A DNA stretch of 64,000 nt, taken from NCBI GenBank assembly GCA_026314275.1, contig CP111109.1:1-64000 (forward strand), written 5' to 3'. Position numbers and translations under genes: made by a program. Below are positions 16,494 to 25,246 of the stretch, piece after piece; within the stretch, counting starts at the first letter, position 1, and each line of letters opens with the position of its first letter. Source of the DNA: JAGOEY01 sp017997515 (GTDB lineage: Bacteria > Pseudomonadota > Gammaproteobacteria > Burkholderiales > Burkholderiaceae_C). Under the pieces are notes generated by a model. That model was not told the DNA's origin and did not search any database. It saw only the letters and a program-made list of their open reading frames with translations.

Positions 16494-17306
16494 ATGGACC
16501 GTTCCCTCATCAAAACCCTGATGCCTTCGCTTGTCGCAGGTCATGTGCCCCGCAACGTGCGGTCGTTCAAGTACCGCGTGTTCGACGATCAGCCGCAGTC
16601 CTCGACACTGGGCTTCACTATCGATCCTCAGCCCTTCGACGGCAAGGTGGTCGCGGCCAACGATGACGCCATCGTCGTCAAGCTCAAGCCCAGCGAGTTC
16701 GCGGTGCTCGATCCCAGCCTGGTCACCGCCGTTCCCAGCGAGGGCACCAAGGTGCATGTCCAACCCTACGCACGGCGCCGTTTCGACGGCCTGCGCGCGG
16801 ACACGCCGGAAGAGCGCACCGAGTACACGTTGGATGGAAGACCCTACACCATCAAGACGCACATCCTCGGTTCCGCACCGGCCAAGTTGCCCATTCCCGC
16901 GCCGCAGTGCATGGAACTGGGCCAGCTCATCCAGCAGTTGGAAGAAATGCCGGCGCCCGACGGGTTCCGGCGCATCACCCACATGCTGGTCGATGCGGGT
17001 GCCCGCGACTTCACCTGGGTCGATCCCAAGCCGTCCAAGATCATCGAAACGCCTCCGGCGATCAGCTTCACGGTCTCGACCGCGAAGTTCGATGGCCAGG
17101 TGACGATCCTCTACGACCGTGGCGGCGACACCTATGTGGTGGAACTGCACCGCGGCGGTGAGCTGGTCGATCGGCACGACGAGGTGTACTTCGACATGCT
17201 CGGTGAAGTGCTGGCGCGGCTCATCGACGACGGGCGCTGGCGCCTGATCGAAGTGAGCGTGATCGATGCCAAGGCCGCCCGGCAGCGCCAGGCGGTACTG
17301 GCGTGA
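16494..17306 (+). CDS. ICE hypothetical protein
   Basis: 270 residues from ATG 16494; the open frame upstream is leader, not coding, because AAGGAG stands 8 bases before this ATG. No known domain is recognised. It is mainly beta-rich (SFTVSTAKFDGQVTILYDRGGDTYVVELH) with a KIIETPPAISF segment, and is soluble. It is a conserved member of this block in related ICEs; function unknown. Confidence 0.72.
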   Translation: MDRSLIKTLMPSLVAGHVPRNVRSFKYRVFDDQPQSSTLGFTIDPQPFDGKVVAANDDAIVVKLKPSEFAVLDPSLVTAVPSEGTKVHVQPYARRRFDGLRADTPEERTEYTLDGRPYTIKTHILGSAPAKLPIPAPQCMELGQLIQQLEEMPAPDGFRRITHMLVDAGARDFTWVDPKPSKIIETPPAISFTVSTAKFDGQVTILYDRGGDTYVVELHRGGELVDRHDEVYFDMLGEVLARLIDDGRWRLIEVSVIDAKAARQRQAVLA

Positions 17307-17559
17307 CTCCGGGAGCTGAGTCCTGGCGGCTCTTCGGCTGCCGACCAGGGCGACCTGTTCGATCCCACCGAGGAGTCGATCGTCTGCTTCTGCGGCGACT
17401 GATGCGTGTACGAAAAGGTCATCGACCTCGCCACGGCTGCAACTGCTGTGGCAAACGCTGCGCGCGGTGGACAAAGGGAAACATCCGGATGCCAATTGAT
17501 TGCTGCTACGAGCACGAGGGCCAGCCATGCTGACTCCATGCCTGCTGACGTTGTCAGCG
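17307..17559. other. Gap, first part, no gene seen
   Basis: The gap to the next gene is 454 bases in all. This part shows no protein pattern; the short frames on both strands are unconvincing. The second part is leader D. Confidence 0.5.
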
Positions 17560-17760
17560 ACATGCCAGGCAACCATCGGTCTTCGAGGTTGCGGCGCAGT
17601 TCCCACTGCGTGACCGAGCCAGCTCGCACCGCATCCATCCGCGAGCGGCCACCAGTCCTGGTGGTGATGCTTTCGCCTTATCAACCCACCGCGGGGTTAC
17701 GCACCTTTCCCGCATGCGTGGGCTCGGTGTGTCTCCGCTTTTTTCCAATGGAGATTCACC
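17560..17760 (+). ncRNA. Structured leader D (two hairpins)
   Basis: Stem I pairs 17569-17574 (GCAACC) with 17587-17592 (GGTTGC), a paired change from the GCAGCC/GGCTGC of leaders A and B. Stem II pairs 17595-17600 (CGCAGT) with 17605-17610 (ACTGCG). The phrase GATGC...CTTATCAACCCACC then precedes a further GC-rich hairpin and the ribosome-binding site TGGAG. Confidence 0.45.
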
Positions 17761-18690
17761 ATGAACACCACGTCCAACGAGAAATCGTATTTCGACCTCC
17801 ACACCTCCGGCATCGGCTACATCCAGCGTGTCCGTGAAGTGCCCGTCAGGGGCGGCCGCCGTGCGCAGCCCTTCCTGGCATGCACCATCGCCGCACTGGT
17901 CGGCCCCGCCAGGGACCCCAGCTACCGCTACTTCGACGTCAAGGTCTCGGGTGCCGAGGCCAAGAAGCTCGTTCAGCGCTACATCGGCGTTGACGATCCC
18001 AAGCAGCGCCCGCTGGTGCGCTTCCGCCTCGGCGACCTTTGGGGCGATGCGTACATCCGCGACAAGGGCGAGAACCAGGGCAAGGCCGCTGCGTCCCTCA
18101 AGGCGCGCCTGCTCAAGGCCGAGCTGATCGAACGGGCCGAACTTGCTTCGATCGAGCAGCACGAGCTCATCACCCGCGGCATCGGCTACCTCAACCGTCC
18201 GAAGGACGTCATCCCCAAGGATGGCGATCCGTTCCTGTCTTGCTCCATTGCCGCACTGGCCGGACCTGTCGATGAGCCGGACTATCGGTACTTCGACACG
18301 ATCGTCGCCACCCCTGAAGCCGAACATCTGGTTCGCCGATGCGTGCAGGCCATCGAAGGGGATCGCAAGGTGCTGATCGCCTTCCGTCTCAACGACATGA
18401 AGATCGATCCGTACCTCCGCACCAAGGGCGAACACGCCGGGGAACCAGCCGCGAGCCTGGAATCGACGCTGGTCCACATCGGTCTGATCAAGATCGACGG
18501 CACCCAGGTCTATCCGACGAGCCAGGCGAAAGCCGAGGCGCCGCCGGTGGAGGATGCACCCGCGCCCGAAGCCGATAACGCCATCGACACTGCCGCCGAC
18601 GCCGTTTCCGACCAATCTGCCGAGCCCGCCGAGCGCGGGCCCGAAGGTGAAGTCGAGGAGCAGGAGCCGGCATTGGCTGCTTCGTTCTGA
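17761..18690 (+). CDS. STY4534-type ICE replication protein (DUF3577), with internal duplication
   Basis: 309 residues. Two tandem copies of one domain are visible: residues about 8-125 (SGIGYIQRVREV...PFLACTIAALVGPARDPSYRYFD) and about 137-245 (RGIGYLNRPKDV...PFLSCSIAALAGPVDEPDYRYFD). An acidic, alanine-rich tail of about 55 residues follows. DUF3577/STY4534 proteins are annotated as ICE replication proteins. The double domain may act as a pseudo-dimer. Monocistronic with its own leader and terminator. Confidence 0.85.
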   Translation: MNTTSNEKSYFDLHTSGIGYIQRVREVPVRGGRRAQPFLACTIAALVGPARDPSYRYFDVKVSGAEAKKLVQRYIGVDDPKQRPLVRFRLGDLWGDAYIRDKGENQGKAAASLKARLLKAELIERAELASIEQHELITRGIGYLNRPKDVIPKDGDPFLSCSIAALAGPVDEPDYRYFDTIVATPEAEHLVRRCVQAIEGDRKVLIAFRLNDMKIDPYLRTKGEHAGEPAASLESTLVHIGLIKIDGTQVYPTSQAKAEAPPVEDAPAPEADNAIDTAADAVSDQSAEPAERGPEGEVEEQEPALAASF

Positions 18691-18696
18691 TCCGGC

Positions 18697-18726
18697 ACGG
18701 CCCCTCACGGGGCCTTGCCTTTTTCC
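18697..18726 (+). terminator. Intrinsic terminator
   Basis: GGCCCC-TCAC-GGGGCC hairpin followed by TTGCCTTTTT. Confidence 0.8.
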
Positions 18727-18748
18727 TAAACGCCCAAGGAGAACCATC

Positions 18749-19438
18749 ATGGCAGCCACATCGGCACCTACGAGATCAGTCTTACCCATCGTCGTCCCGG
18801 GCCAGCTCACGTTGCGGACCATCCGCGGCAAGAACGGCCCGTTCACGGTCGGTCGCCTTTCCACCCCCATCGGCGAGTTCGCGGTCAAAGACGCGGAGCT
18901 GGAGCAGTACCCCGAAGGCAAGTACGACGGGGACTTCGTCATTCGCTACATCTTCGCGAAATCCTATCCGGTCGCGGGCGGCGCGCGGTTTGAAGTCCGC
19001 GCCAACCTCGATGGCATGACGCTCAACGGCATCGACAAGCTGAGTCGTGATGAGGCCCGCAGCTTCGCCACTCAGGACGTCGATCCGCTCGATGAAGAGC
19101 TGGGGACGCAGCCTGCGGCAACGCCGGCCACGTCCACCAAAGCGTCCAGGCCCGCCAAGCCCGCACCCGTGCAGGCCTCGGCAGACCCTCTGGTTGATAC
19201 CACGCCCTTCGGTGTGGATGCGCCGACGCCCGCTGCGGCTGCTGCCCCTGGCAGCACCGAAGATGGCGATGCCGCGTTGTTCGGTCTGCTTTGGCCGCTG
19301 GGCGAGTCCGTAAAGCTGGATTCGACCATCGACCGCCGCGCTCTGCGCGCGCAGATCGCCCGTCTGGGCGAGATGGGCTACGCGCTGGACTTCAAGACGC
19401 AGGAATGGAGCCGCCAAGCCGAACTGCAACCTGCGTGA
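18749..19438 (+). CDS. DUF3275 protein
   Basis: 229 residues from ATG 18749 (AAGGAGAA in front). Residues about 12-100 fit DUF3275 (QLTLRTIRGKNGPFTVGRLSTPIGEF, YDGDFVIRYIF, FEVRANLDGM), followed by a proline/alanine linker. A C-terminal unit (DAALFGLLWPLGESVKLDSTIDR..LRAQIARLGEMGY) finishes the protein. The family is widespread in conjugative elements and has no established function. It is between two hairpins and is probably a separate unit. Confidence 0.85.
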   Translation: MAATSAPTRSVLPIVVPGQLTLRTIRGKNGPFTVGRLSTPIGEFAVKDAELEQYPEGKYDGDFVIRYIFAKSYPVAGGARFEVRANLDGMTLNGIDKLSRDEARSFATQDVDPLDEELGTQPAATPATSTKASRPAKPAPVQASADPLVDTTPFGVDAPTPAAAAAPGSTEDGDAALFGLLWPLGESVKLDSTIDRRALRAQIARLGEMGYALDFKTQEWSRQAELQPA

Positions 19439-19445
19439 CCGCAGA

Positions 19446-19532
19446 CGCCGCACCCGCGGCGTTCTTCATCCACCCGCCGGGGTTCTCCCCCTGCGGGGAG
19501 GCCTCCGGCTCAACTATTCCAGGAGGCCTCTC
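19446..19532 (+). promoter_or_regulatory. Hairpin-rich leader
   Basis: A 6-bp stem CGCCGC / GCGGCG (19446-19451, 19456-19461) is followed by TTCTTCATCCACCCGCCGGGG and then by another GC-rich inverted repeat with CCCCCTGCGGGG. The last bases AGGAGG form the ribosome-binding site of the gene at 19533. Confidence 0.4.
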
Positions 19533-19931
19533 ATGGGCTGGTACTTCTCACCCCAATCGCGGTCTGAACTGATCGCGGAACTGATCGCACCGCAAGAGAC
19601 CGAGCGCGCCAGCGTCAAGGTCATCGCCCACGCGCTGCGCGGCAACGTCCTCTGGTCCGTCGCGGAAGTGACGGCCAAGGTCGAAGGCGTGCATCGTGAA
19701 CTCGCACCGGGCCAATCCCTGCGCTACATCCGTTGCGATCTGCTTGAACGCAGCGAAGGCCAGTGGGGTTGCAAGCCGCTGGACGAGTCCATGCACCCGT
19801 ACTACTACTCGTGCCCGCTGTCCTATCTGGACCTCGCACCGGAGCAGTCCGCCGACTGGCGTGCAGGCGTTCGCGCCTACCACGCACAGCGGCGCACACC
19901 CACGGCATCCGCCGCGGCGCCGATGGCCTGA
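19533..19931 (+). CDS. ICE hypothetical protein
   Basis: 132 residues, ATG 19533. The start (MGWYFSPQSRSELIAELIAP) and the YYYSCPLSYLDLAP segment recur in proteins of this ICE type; I cannot attach a function. It is soluble. The next gene follows after 16 bases and is probably co-transcribed. Confidence 0.7.
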   Translation: MGWYFSPQSRSELIAELIAPQETERASVKVIAHALRGNVLWSVAEVTAKVEGVHRELAPGQSLRYIRCDLLERSEGQWGCKPLDESMHPYYYSCPLSYLDLAPEQSADWRAGVRAYHAQRRTPTASAAAPMA

Positions 19932-19947
19932 GCTTGGAGGAACCGAC

Positions 19948-20208
19948 ATGGACCTGATCCTGGCTGCGCTCTCACCCTCGCTGCTGGCACTCGTTGAAGG
20001 AAGTTTGTCCAACGACGAAGTGTCCTCCGACGAGGAAATTCTGGAGTACTTCATCAGCAGCGGCCTCACCGAGGAACAGGCACGGCAGGCACTGACCTAC
20101 CGCGACCAGTACCTCAACAACATCTACCTGGACGGCTTCACGCCGATCACCGCGGTGGACGAGGCGCTTCATTTCAATCCGCACACCCGGCAGTTCGAGC
20201 CGGACTGA
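19948..20208 (+). CDS. Small acidic ICE hypothetical protein
   Basis: 86 residues from ATG 19948 with TTGGAGGAA in front. Acidic (SNDEVSSDEEILEYF), with a short UBA-like helical pattern (LTEEQARQALTYRDQYL). No family is recognised. Small acidic proteins in ICEs are sometimes DNA mimics, but this is speculation. Confidence 0.62.
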   Translation: MDLILAALSPSLLALVEGSLSNDEVSSDEEILEYFISSGLTEEQARQALTYRDQYLNNIYLDGFTPITAVDEALHFNPHTRQFEPD

Positions 20209-20226
20209 GCGATTTTCTTCCACCCC

Positions 20227-20247
20227 CTGGGGCAGTACTTGCCCCAG
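20227..20247 (+). promoter_or_regulatory. Leader hairpin
   Basis: 8-bp perfect stem CTGGGGCA / TGCCCCAG with a 5-nt loop, preceded by ATTTTCTTCCACCCC, the recurring phrase of this block, and 37 bases before the next start codon. Confidence 0.45.
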
Positions 20248-20284
20248 CGGGCGGTGCTGTTCCCGGTTATCCGAGGACATCACC

Positions 20285-20935
20285 ATGACCACACACCCTT
20301 CATCCACCACGCTCTACCGCATCGACGAATGCCCGGACGTGATGGCCGACGCCTGCGTCGGCGATGACCAGGGCAACCTGATCTTCCTGTCCATCTGGGC
20401 GCGCGACACCGCCGTCCAGCAGTTCCTTGCTCGTCTGACCCTCGGGCGCGACGAGCTAGGACTGGACCAGTTCCACGTCATCACCGATCAAGGCGGCAGC
20501 GTCCCGGTGTTCATCGGCAACGTCGATCGCCTGGAAAAGCGCATCACGCGCGCCTACCGGCGAACGCTGTTCGGTTCGCTGTCCAACGTGTGGCTGTTCG
20601 ACCGGCGCTGCATCAAGCCCGACAAGGCGAACGCCAGCGCATTGGCATTGCTGCCACAGGGCAGCACCCACCGGCTTGACCGCCTGTGGATGCTGGTGCG
20701 AGACACGTGCCCGCTGCCGCTGCTCGACCACTGGCGCGAGACCGTGCTGGAACTGCTTCAAACCCGCGAGATGCTGGCCCGCCTTCCGTTCGCCCTCGGG
20801 CCGCTGGAAGGCCATCGGCTCGCCATCGACGTGCCGGCGCTGACCCTGGCGCTGGGCTCCCTGATCCGCAGTGACGTGCTCACCGCTTATCCCTATCCGG
20901 CCAAGATTTGGACGCCGGAAGCGGTAGCGGCTTGA
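20285..20935 (+). CDS. ICE hypothetical protein
   Basis: 216 residues, ATG 20285. No named domain is recognised. The central part has SLSNVWLFDRRCIKPDKANASALAL-type text, broken here by its length, and a C-terminal LDHWRETVLELL helix. No signal peptide. It lies between two leader hairpins and precedes the DUF6094 gene. Confidence 0.7.
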   Translation: MTTHPSSTTLYRIDECPDVMADACVGDDQGNLIFLSIWARDTAVQQFLARLTLGRDELGLDQFHVITDQGGSVPVFIGNVDRLEKRITRAYRRTLFGSLSNVWLFDRRCIKPDKANASALALLPQGSTHRLDRLWMLVRDTCPLPLLDHWRETVLELLQTREMLARLPFALGPLEGHRLAIDVPALTLALGSLIRSDVLTAYPYPAKIWTPEAVAA

Positions 20936-20943
20936 CCCACCTC

Positions 20944-20967
20944 GGAGGCACGCCTTGGCGTGCTTCC
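20944..20967 (+). promoter_or_regulatory. Leader hairpin
   Basis: 11-bp stem (20944-20954 with 20957-20967, one G-T pair) followed by TTCCTCCCC and the ribosome-binding site AGGAG of the gene at 20999. Confidence 0.45.
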
Positions 20968-20998
20968 GCCATTCCTCCCCGCCAACCAGGAGACTTCC

Positions 20999-22108
20999 AT
21001 GGCCCTCATGTTCCCGCGGCTCGCCCGAAATTTCGTGAAGAACGGGTACTTCCCCACGGACGAGCCCACGCTCGAAAGAGCCCTCAACGCACTGATGCCC
21101 AGCGATGGGCCGATGTGCATCCTCGATCCCTGCGCCGGCGAAGGCGTGGCGATCGCCGAAGCTGCCCATGCCCTCGGGCGCGAGCAGGCCAAAGCGTTCG
21201 CCGTCGAGTTCGACGCGGAGCGGGCGCGCCATGCCCGCGGGCTGGTCAATCACTGCCTGCACGCGGACCTGATGGACACGATGGTCTCAAAGCAGTCTTT
21301 CGGACTGCTCTGGCTCAACCCGCCGTATGGGGACCTGTCCAAAGACGTCAACGGCAACATCGGCTACCAGGGCCAAGGCCGTGCCCGTCTCGAAAAGCTG
21401 TTCTATCAGCGCAGCCTGTCGCTGTTGCAGTACGGCGGCGTACTGGTCTTCATCGTTCCCAGCTACGTGCTCGACGCGGAGTTGGTCGGCTGGCTGACGC
21501 GCCACTACACCGACCTGCGCATCTACCGGGCGGTGGAGACGCAGTTCAAGCAGGTGGTGATCTTCGGACGCCGGGTGCGCCAGCGCGAGCAGGTGCCCGA
21601 TGGCGTCAAGGCCGTGCGCAATCTGTTGCTGCAGGTTGGGCAAGGCGAGATCGAAGCCGAGGAACTGCCAAGTGAATGGCCGTTCCTGCCGTACATCGTC
21701 CCCGCCAGTCCGGCTGAGCCGGAGCATTTCTTCCGCGTGACGATGGAGCCGGAGCAGTTCGCCGACGAGGTTGGCAGGCTGCAAGGCCTCTGGCCGTCGC
21801 TGGACACGCACCTGGGGGCCGCGCAACAGTCGCTGCGTCCACCGGCACGGGCCTTGTCCCACTGGCATCTCGCCTTGGCTTTGGCCGCGGGCGCGATCTC
21901 GGGGGTTGTGCGCTCCAAGACGGGGCGCGTGCTCGTCGTCAAAGGTGACACCCACAAGGACAAAACGCTCCAGCGGGAATTCACCGAACGCGAAGACGGC
22001 TCCATCGCCGAGACCCGCATCCTCACCGACAAGTTTGTGCCTGTCATCCGCGCGTGGGACATGACGCCTGGCTCCGCGACACGGGGCGAGGTGTTGACCA
22101 TCCGCTGA
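20999..22108 (+). CDS. DUF6094 protein, adenine-methyltransferase-like
   Basis: 369 residues from ATG 20999 with AGGAG in front. The SAM-binding motif ILDPCAGEGVAI (about residue 41) and the catalytic motif IV LNPPYGD (about residue 106) are those of N6-adenine DNA methyltransferases. The strand/helix YGGVLVFIVPSYVLD follows. The C-terminal 170 residues are specific to DUF6094. Such genes are typical of this ICE block and are always near an SNF2-like helicase, as here. A role in DNA modification or protection of the element is plausible but unproven; the target sequence is unknown. Confidence 0.83.
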   Translation: MALMFPRLARNFVKNGYFPTDEPTLERALNALMPSDGPMCILDPCAGEGVAIAEAAHALGREQAKAFAVEFDAERARHARGLVNHCLHADLMDTMVSKQSFGLLWLNPPYGDLSKDVNGNIGYQGQGRARLEKLFYQRSLSLLQYGGVLVFIVPSYVLDAELVGWLTRHYTDLRIYRAVETQFKQVVIFGRRVRQREQVPDGVKAVRNLLLQVGQGEIEAEELPSEWPFLPYIVPASPAEPEHFFRVTMEPEQFADEVGRLQGLWPSLDTHLGAAQQSLRPPARALSHWHLALALAAGAISGVVRSKTGRVLVVKGDTHKDKTLQREFTEREDGSIAETRILTDKFVPVIRAWDMTPGSATRGEVLTIR

Positions 22109-22152
22109 TCGTTTCTTCACCGCAGACGGTTCGCCGTCTCTCTTCCCACCAC

Positions 22153-22192
22153 GGGGCATGCCATCGCCCCGATGGGGGGTGGTGCATGCCCC
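22153..22192 (+). promoter_or_regulatory. Leader hairpin
   Basis: 9-bp perfect stem GGGGCATGC / GCATGCCCC enclosing a smaller CATCG / CGATG hairpin, followed by ATTTTCTTGGAG just before the helicase start. Confidence 0.5.
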
Positions 22193-22211
22193 ATTTTCTT
22201 GGAGCATCACC

Positions 22212-24491
22212 ATGTCCCTCGATCTCGATACCACCGCCAACGATGCAACGCCCGTACAGGGCGAATTGCTCGATGCGGAATCTTCCCCTCTGACCCTGAG
22301 CCTTCAGGATTTTGTCGGTGAGTTCGGCGACGAACTGCTCGACTCGCTCAACCGCGCCAACCCGCCGGTCTATACCGGCCAGCCGCAGGCACACCGGCAG
22401 CTCATCGTCGCCAGCCTCAAGCGCAAGTTGTTCCAGGCCCAGGCCGACGTCGTCCATGCCGCTGCCGAGCTGCTGGTCGATCATGGCGAACGCGCCGCGA
22501 TCGTCAATGGCGAAATGGGCTGCGGCAAGACGACCGTCGGTATTGCCACGGCCGCAGTTCTCAACGCCGAAGGCTACCGCCGAACCTTGGTTCTCTCGCC
22601 ACCCCATCTGGTTTACAAGTGGCGGCGCGAGATCCAGGAGACAGTGGCAGGCGCCAAGGTCTGGGTGCTCAACGGCCCGGACACGCTGGTCAAGCTCATC
22701 AAGCTGCGCGAGCAGTTGGGTGTGCAGCCCACGGGCCAGGAGTTCTTTGTCCTGGGACGCGTCAGGATGCGGATGGGATTCCACTGGAAGCCCGTCTTCA
22801 CCACGCGGCGCACCCGCCATGGCGACGTGGCAGCGTGCCCGGACTGCGGCACGGTGATCACCGACCTCGACGGCGAGCCGGTCAACCCGGTCGCGCTCGA
22901 AGCCGAGGAGTCCCGCAGGAAGTGCGGCCACTGCGCTGCGCCCCTGTGGACGTTGATCCGTCCGCGCAGCCTGTCCGGCGGCGACCGCTCATGCGCTGTT
23001 CTCAAAGCCTTGAAGCGCATCCCGACCATCGGAGAAGTCACCGCGCAGAAGCTGATGCAGAAGTTCGGCGACGGCTTCCTGGCTTCGATGCTGGGCGACA
23101 ACATCCATGAGTTCATCAACCTCATGGATGGCAACGGCGAGCTGGTGTTTTCCGACCGTCAGGCCACGCGCATGGAACGTGCGATGGCCAACATGGAGTT
23201 CGGCTTTGGCGAGGGCGGCTATCAGCCGTCCGAGTTCATCAAACGCTACCTGCCGCAAGGCACGTTCGACCTGCTCATCGCCGACGAGGCGCATGAGTAC
23301 AAGAACGGCGGCAGCGCCCAAGGCCAGGCCATGGGCGTGCTGGCAGCGAAGGCTCGCAAGACCTTGCTGTTGACCGGGACGTTGATGGGCGGCTACGGCG
23401 ACGACCTGTTCTACCTGCTGTTCCGCGCCCTTCCCGGGCGGATGATCGAAGACGGCTATCGCCCGACCACGAGCGGCAGCATGACCTCGGCCGCGATGGC
23501 GTTCATGCGCGATCACGGTGTCTTGAAGGACATCTACTCCGAGAGCACCGGCACGGCGCACAAGACGGCCAAGGGCACCAAGGTATCGGTGCGCACGGTC
23601 AAGGCTCCCGGCTTCGGGCCGAAAGGGGTCTTGCGGTGCATCCTGCCGTTCACCATCTTCCTCAAGCTCAAGGACATCGGCGGCAACGTCCTGCCGCCGT
23701 ATGACGAGGAGTTTCGCGAGGTCCAGATGGACGTGGCGCAAGCCGCGGCCTACCGCGACCTGGCGGGTAGGCTGACCGCGGAGCTGAAACAGGCTCTGGC
23801 GCGACGCGATACGACCTTGCTCGGTGTGGTGCTCAACGTGCTGCTGGCCTGGCCGGACACGTGCTTCCGGTCGGAGACCGTAGTGCATCCGCGCACGCGC
23901 AACACCCTGGCGTTCGTCCCGGCTCAGTTCAACGAGTTCGAGATCAGCCCCAAGGAGCGTGAACTGATCGACATCTGCAAAGAGGAGAAGGCACAGGGTC
24001 GCAAGGTTCTGGCCTATACGGTCTATACCGGAACGCGGGACACTACCTCGCGTTTGAAGGTGTTGTTGGAGCAGGAAGGCTTCAAGGTGGCGGTACTGCG
24101 CGCAAGCGTGGATGCCAGCCGCCGCGAGGACTGGATCGCTGAGCAGTTGGACCGTGGCATCGACGTGCTCATCACCAATCCCGAGTTGGTCAAGACGGGA
24201 TTGGACCTGTTGGAATTTCCGACGATCGTGTTCATGCAGTCGGGCTACAACGTGTATTCGCTCCAGCAGGCGGCACGCCGCTCCTGGCGCATCGGGCAGA
24301 AGCTGTCCGTGCGCGTGATCTACCTCGGCTACGCGGGTTCCTCGCAGATGACCTGCCTTGAGCTGATGGCCAAGAAGATCATGGTCTCGCAGTCCACCTC
24401 GGGCGACGAGCCCGAATCCGGGCTCGATGTCCTGAACCAGGATGGTGATTCCGTCGAGGTTGCCCTCGCAAGGCAACTTGTGATGGCTTGA
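22212..24491 (+). CDS. SNF2/DEAD-like helicase of the ICE
   Basis: 759 residues from ATG 22212 (TTGGAG in front). Walker A GEMGCGKTT lies near residue 99 and DEAH (IADEAHEY) near residue 357. SAT-like LLLTGTLMGG comes after that, and the C-terminal RecA fold has QQAARRSWRIGQ near residue 686. A four-cysteine zinc region (CPDCG ... CGHC) at about residues 208-245 is inserted between motifs I and II, with an HhH-like segment after it. It resembles SNF2-type translocases. It follows the DUF6094 gene directly. Function in the ICE is unknown; partnership with the methyltransferase-like protein is inferred. Confidence 0.85.
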   Translation: MSLDLDTTANDATPVQGELLDAESSPLTLSLQDFVGEFGDELLDSLNRANPPVYTGQPQAHRQLIVASLKRKLFQAQADVVHAAAELLVDHGERAAIVNGEMGCGKTTVGIATAAVLNAEGYRRTLVLSPPHLVYKWRREIQETVAGAKVWVLNGPDTLVKLIKLREQLGVQPTGQEFFVLGRVRMRMGFHWKPVFTTRRTRHGDVAACPDCGTVITDLDGEPVNPVALEAEESRRKCGHCAAPLWTLIRPRSLSGGDRSCAVLKALKRIPTIGEVTAQKLMQKFGDGFLASMLGDNIHEFINLMDGNGELVFSDRQATRMERAMANMEFGFGEGGYQPSEFIKRYLPQGTFDLLIADEAHEYKNGGSAQGQAMGVLAAKARKTLLLTGTLMGGYGDDLFYLLFRALPGRMIEDGYRPTTSGSMTSAAMAFMRDHGVLKDIYSESTGTAHKTAKGTKVSVRTVKAPGFGPKGVLRCILPFTIFLKLKDIGGNVLPPYDEEFREVQMDVAQAAAYRDLAGRLTAELKQALARRDTTLLGVVLNVLLAWPDTCFRSETVVHPRTRNTLAFVPAQFNEFEISPKERELIDICKEEKAQGRKVLAYTVYTGTRDTTSRLKVLLEQEGFKVAVLRASVDASRREDWIAEQLDRGIDVLITNPELVKTGLDLLEFPTIVFMQSGYNVYSLQQAARRSWRIGQKLSVRVIYLGYAGSSQMTCLELMAKKIMVSQSTSGDEPESGLDVLNQDGDSVEVALARQLVMA

Positions 24492-24503
24492 TCCTTTCCA
24501 CTT

Positions 24504-24530
24504 GCGGCCCTTCGGGGCCGTTCTTTTTTT
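24504..24530 (+). terminator. Intrinsic terminator closing the accessory block
   Basis: CGGCCC-TTCG-GGGCCG hairpin followed by TTCTTTTTTT. It separates the single-gene units from the conjugation operon that starts at 24638. Confidence 0.9.
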
Positions 24531-24637
24531 GGCAGGAGCGCTGCCGGCAAATCGGACGCTGTGCGATTCGCATTGTTTGCTGTCGCGTGTAGACGCAGCG
24601 GCGATGGTGAGGGCTCGATGTTTCAGGACACCGTGTT

Positions 24638-25246
24638 ATGTGCCCATCCCATCCCTGGTTCCACCATCCCGAACGCCGCCTGCTGTCGGGGTTTCTCGGC
24701 CTGCTCTTATCGGTCCTGGCCGGCGGCTGCGCGACGACGACCACGACGCCGATGGCGCCCGACGTCATTGCGATTGAGGAAGCCTCGCCCGCACCCCAGC
24801 CCGAAGCCGCCCAGTTCATTCCGATCGTGCGCTACGGTCGCTACACCCTCGTCGAGCTTGCGCCGATGGCTGCACAGCGCGACTTGCTGCTGCAAACCGT
24901 CGATGTATCTATGCCCGAAGACGCCCGAGCGACGGTCGGCGATGGGCTGCGGCATGTGCTCAAGCGCAGCGGCTATCAGCTTTGCGAGACGGCGCATGCC
25001 GTGATCGAGTTGTACGCGCTGCCGCTGCCAGCGGCGCACCTGCATCTGGGCCCCATGAGCCTGCGCGATGCGTTGCTCACCCTGGCCGGCCCGGCCTGGG
25101 AACTGCACGCGGATGACCGCAAGCGCCAGGTCTGCTTCGATCGGATCGGCGAACCCACTGGCGGCGCCCCGATTCTTGAGCCGCCCGCCGCCGACGCGGC
25201 GCAGGCGTTCCCGCCGGTGCCTTCAATTTCGGGAGACCAGCCATGA
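24638..25246 (+). CDS. pilL: ICE type IV pilus-like lipoprotein PilL (PFGI-1 class)
   Basis: 202 residues. A signal sequence with lipobox LAGGC (about residues 26-30) predicts an outer-membrane lipoprotein. The remainder has IPIVRYGRYTLVELAP and a secretin N-domain-like part (LRHVLKRSGYQLC; MSLRDALLTLAGPAWELH), as in TIGR03748 PilL proteins. It is the first gene of the mating-module operon and overlaps the next by 4 bases. It is thought to be part of the mating apparatus or its pilus. Confidence 0.85.
   Translation: MCPSHPWFHHPERRLLSGFLGLLLSVLAGGCATTTTTPMAPDVIAIEEASPAPQPEAAQFIPIVRYGRYTLVELAPMAAQRDLLLQTVDVSMPEDARATVGDGLRHVLKRSGYQLCETAHAVIELYALPLPAAHLHLGPMSLRDALLTLAGPAWELHADDRKRQVCFDRIGEPTGGAPILEPPAADAAQAFPPVPSISGDQP

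Noticed and set aside
22989..24476. 495-residue open frame antisense to the helicase
   Set aside because: Shadow of the helicase gene; no protein pattern.
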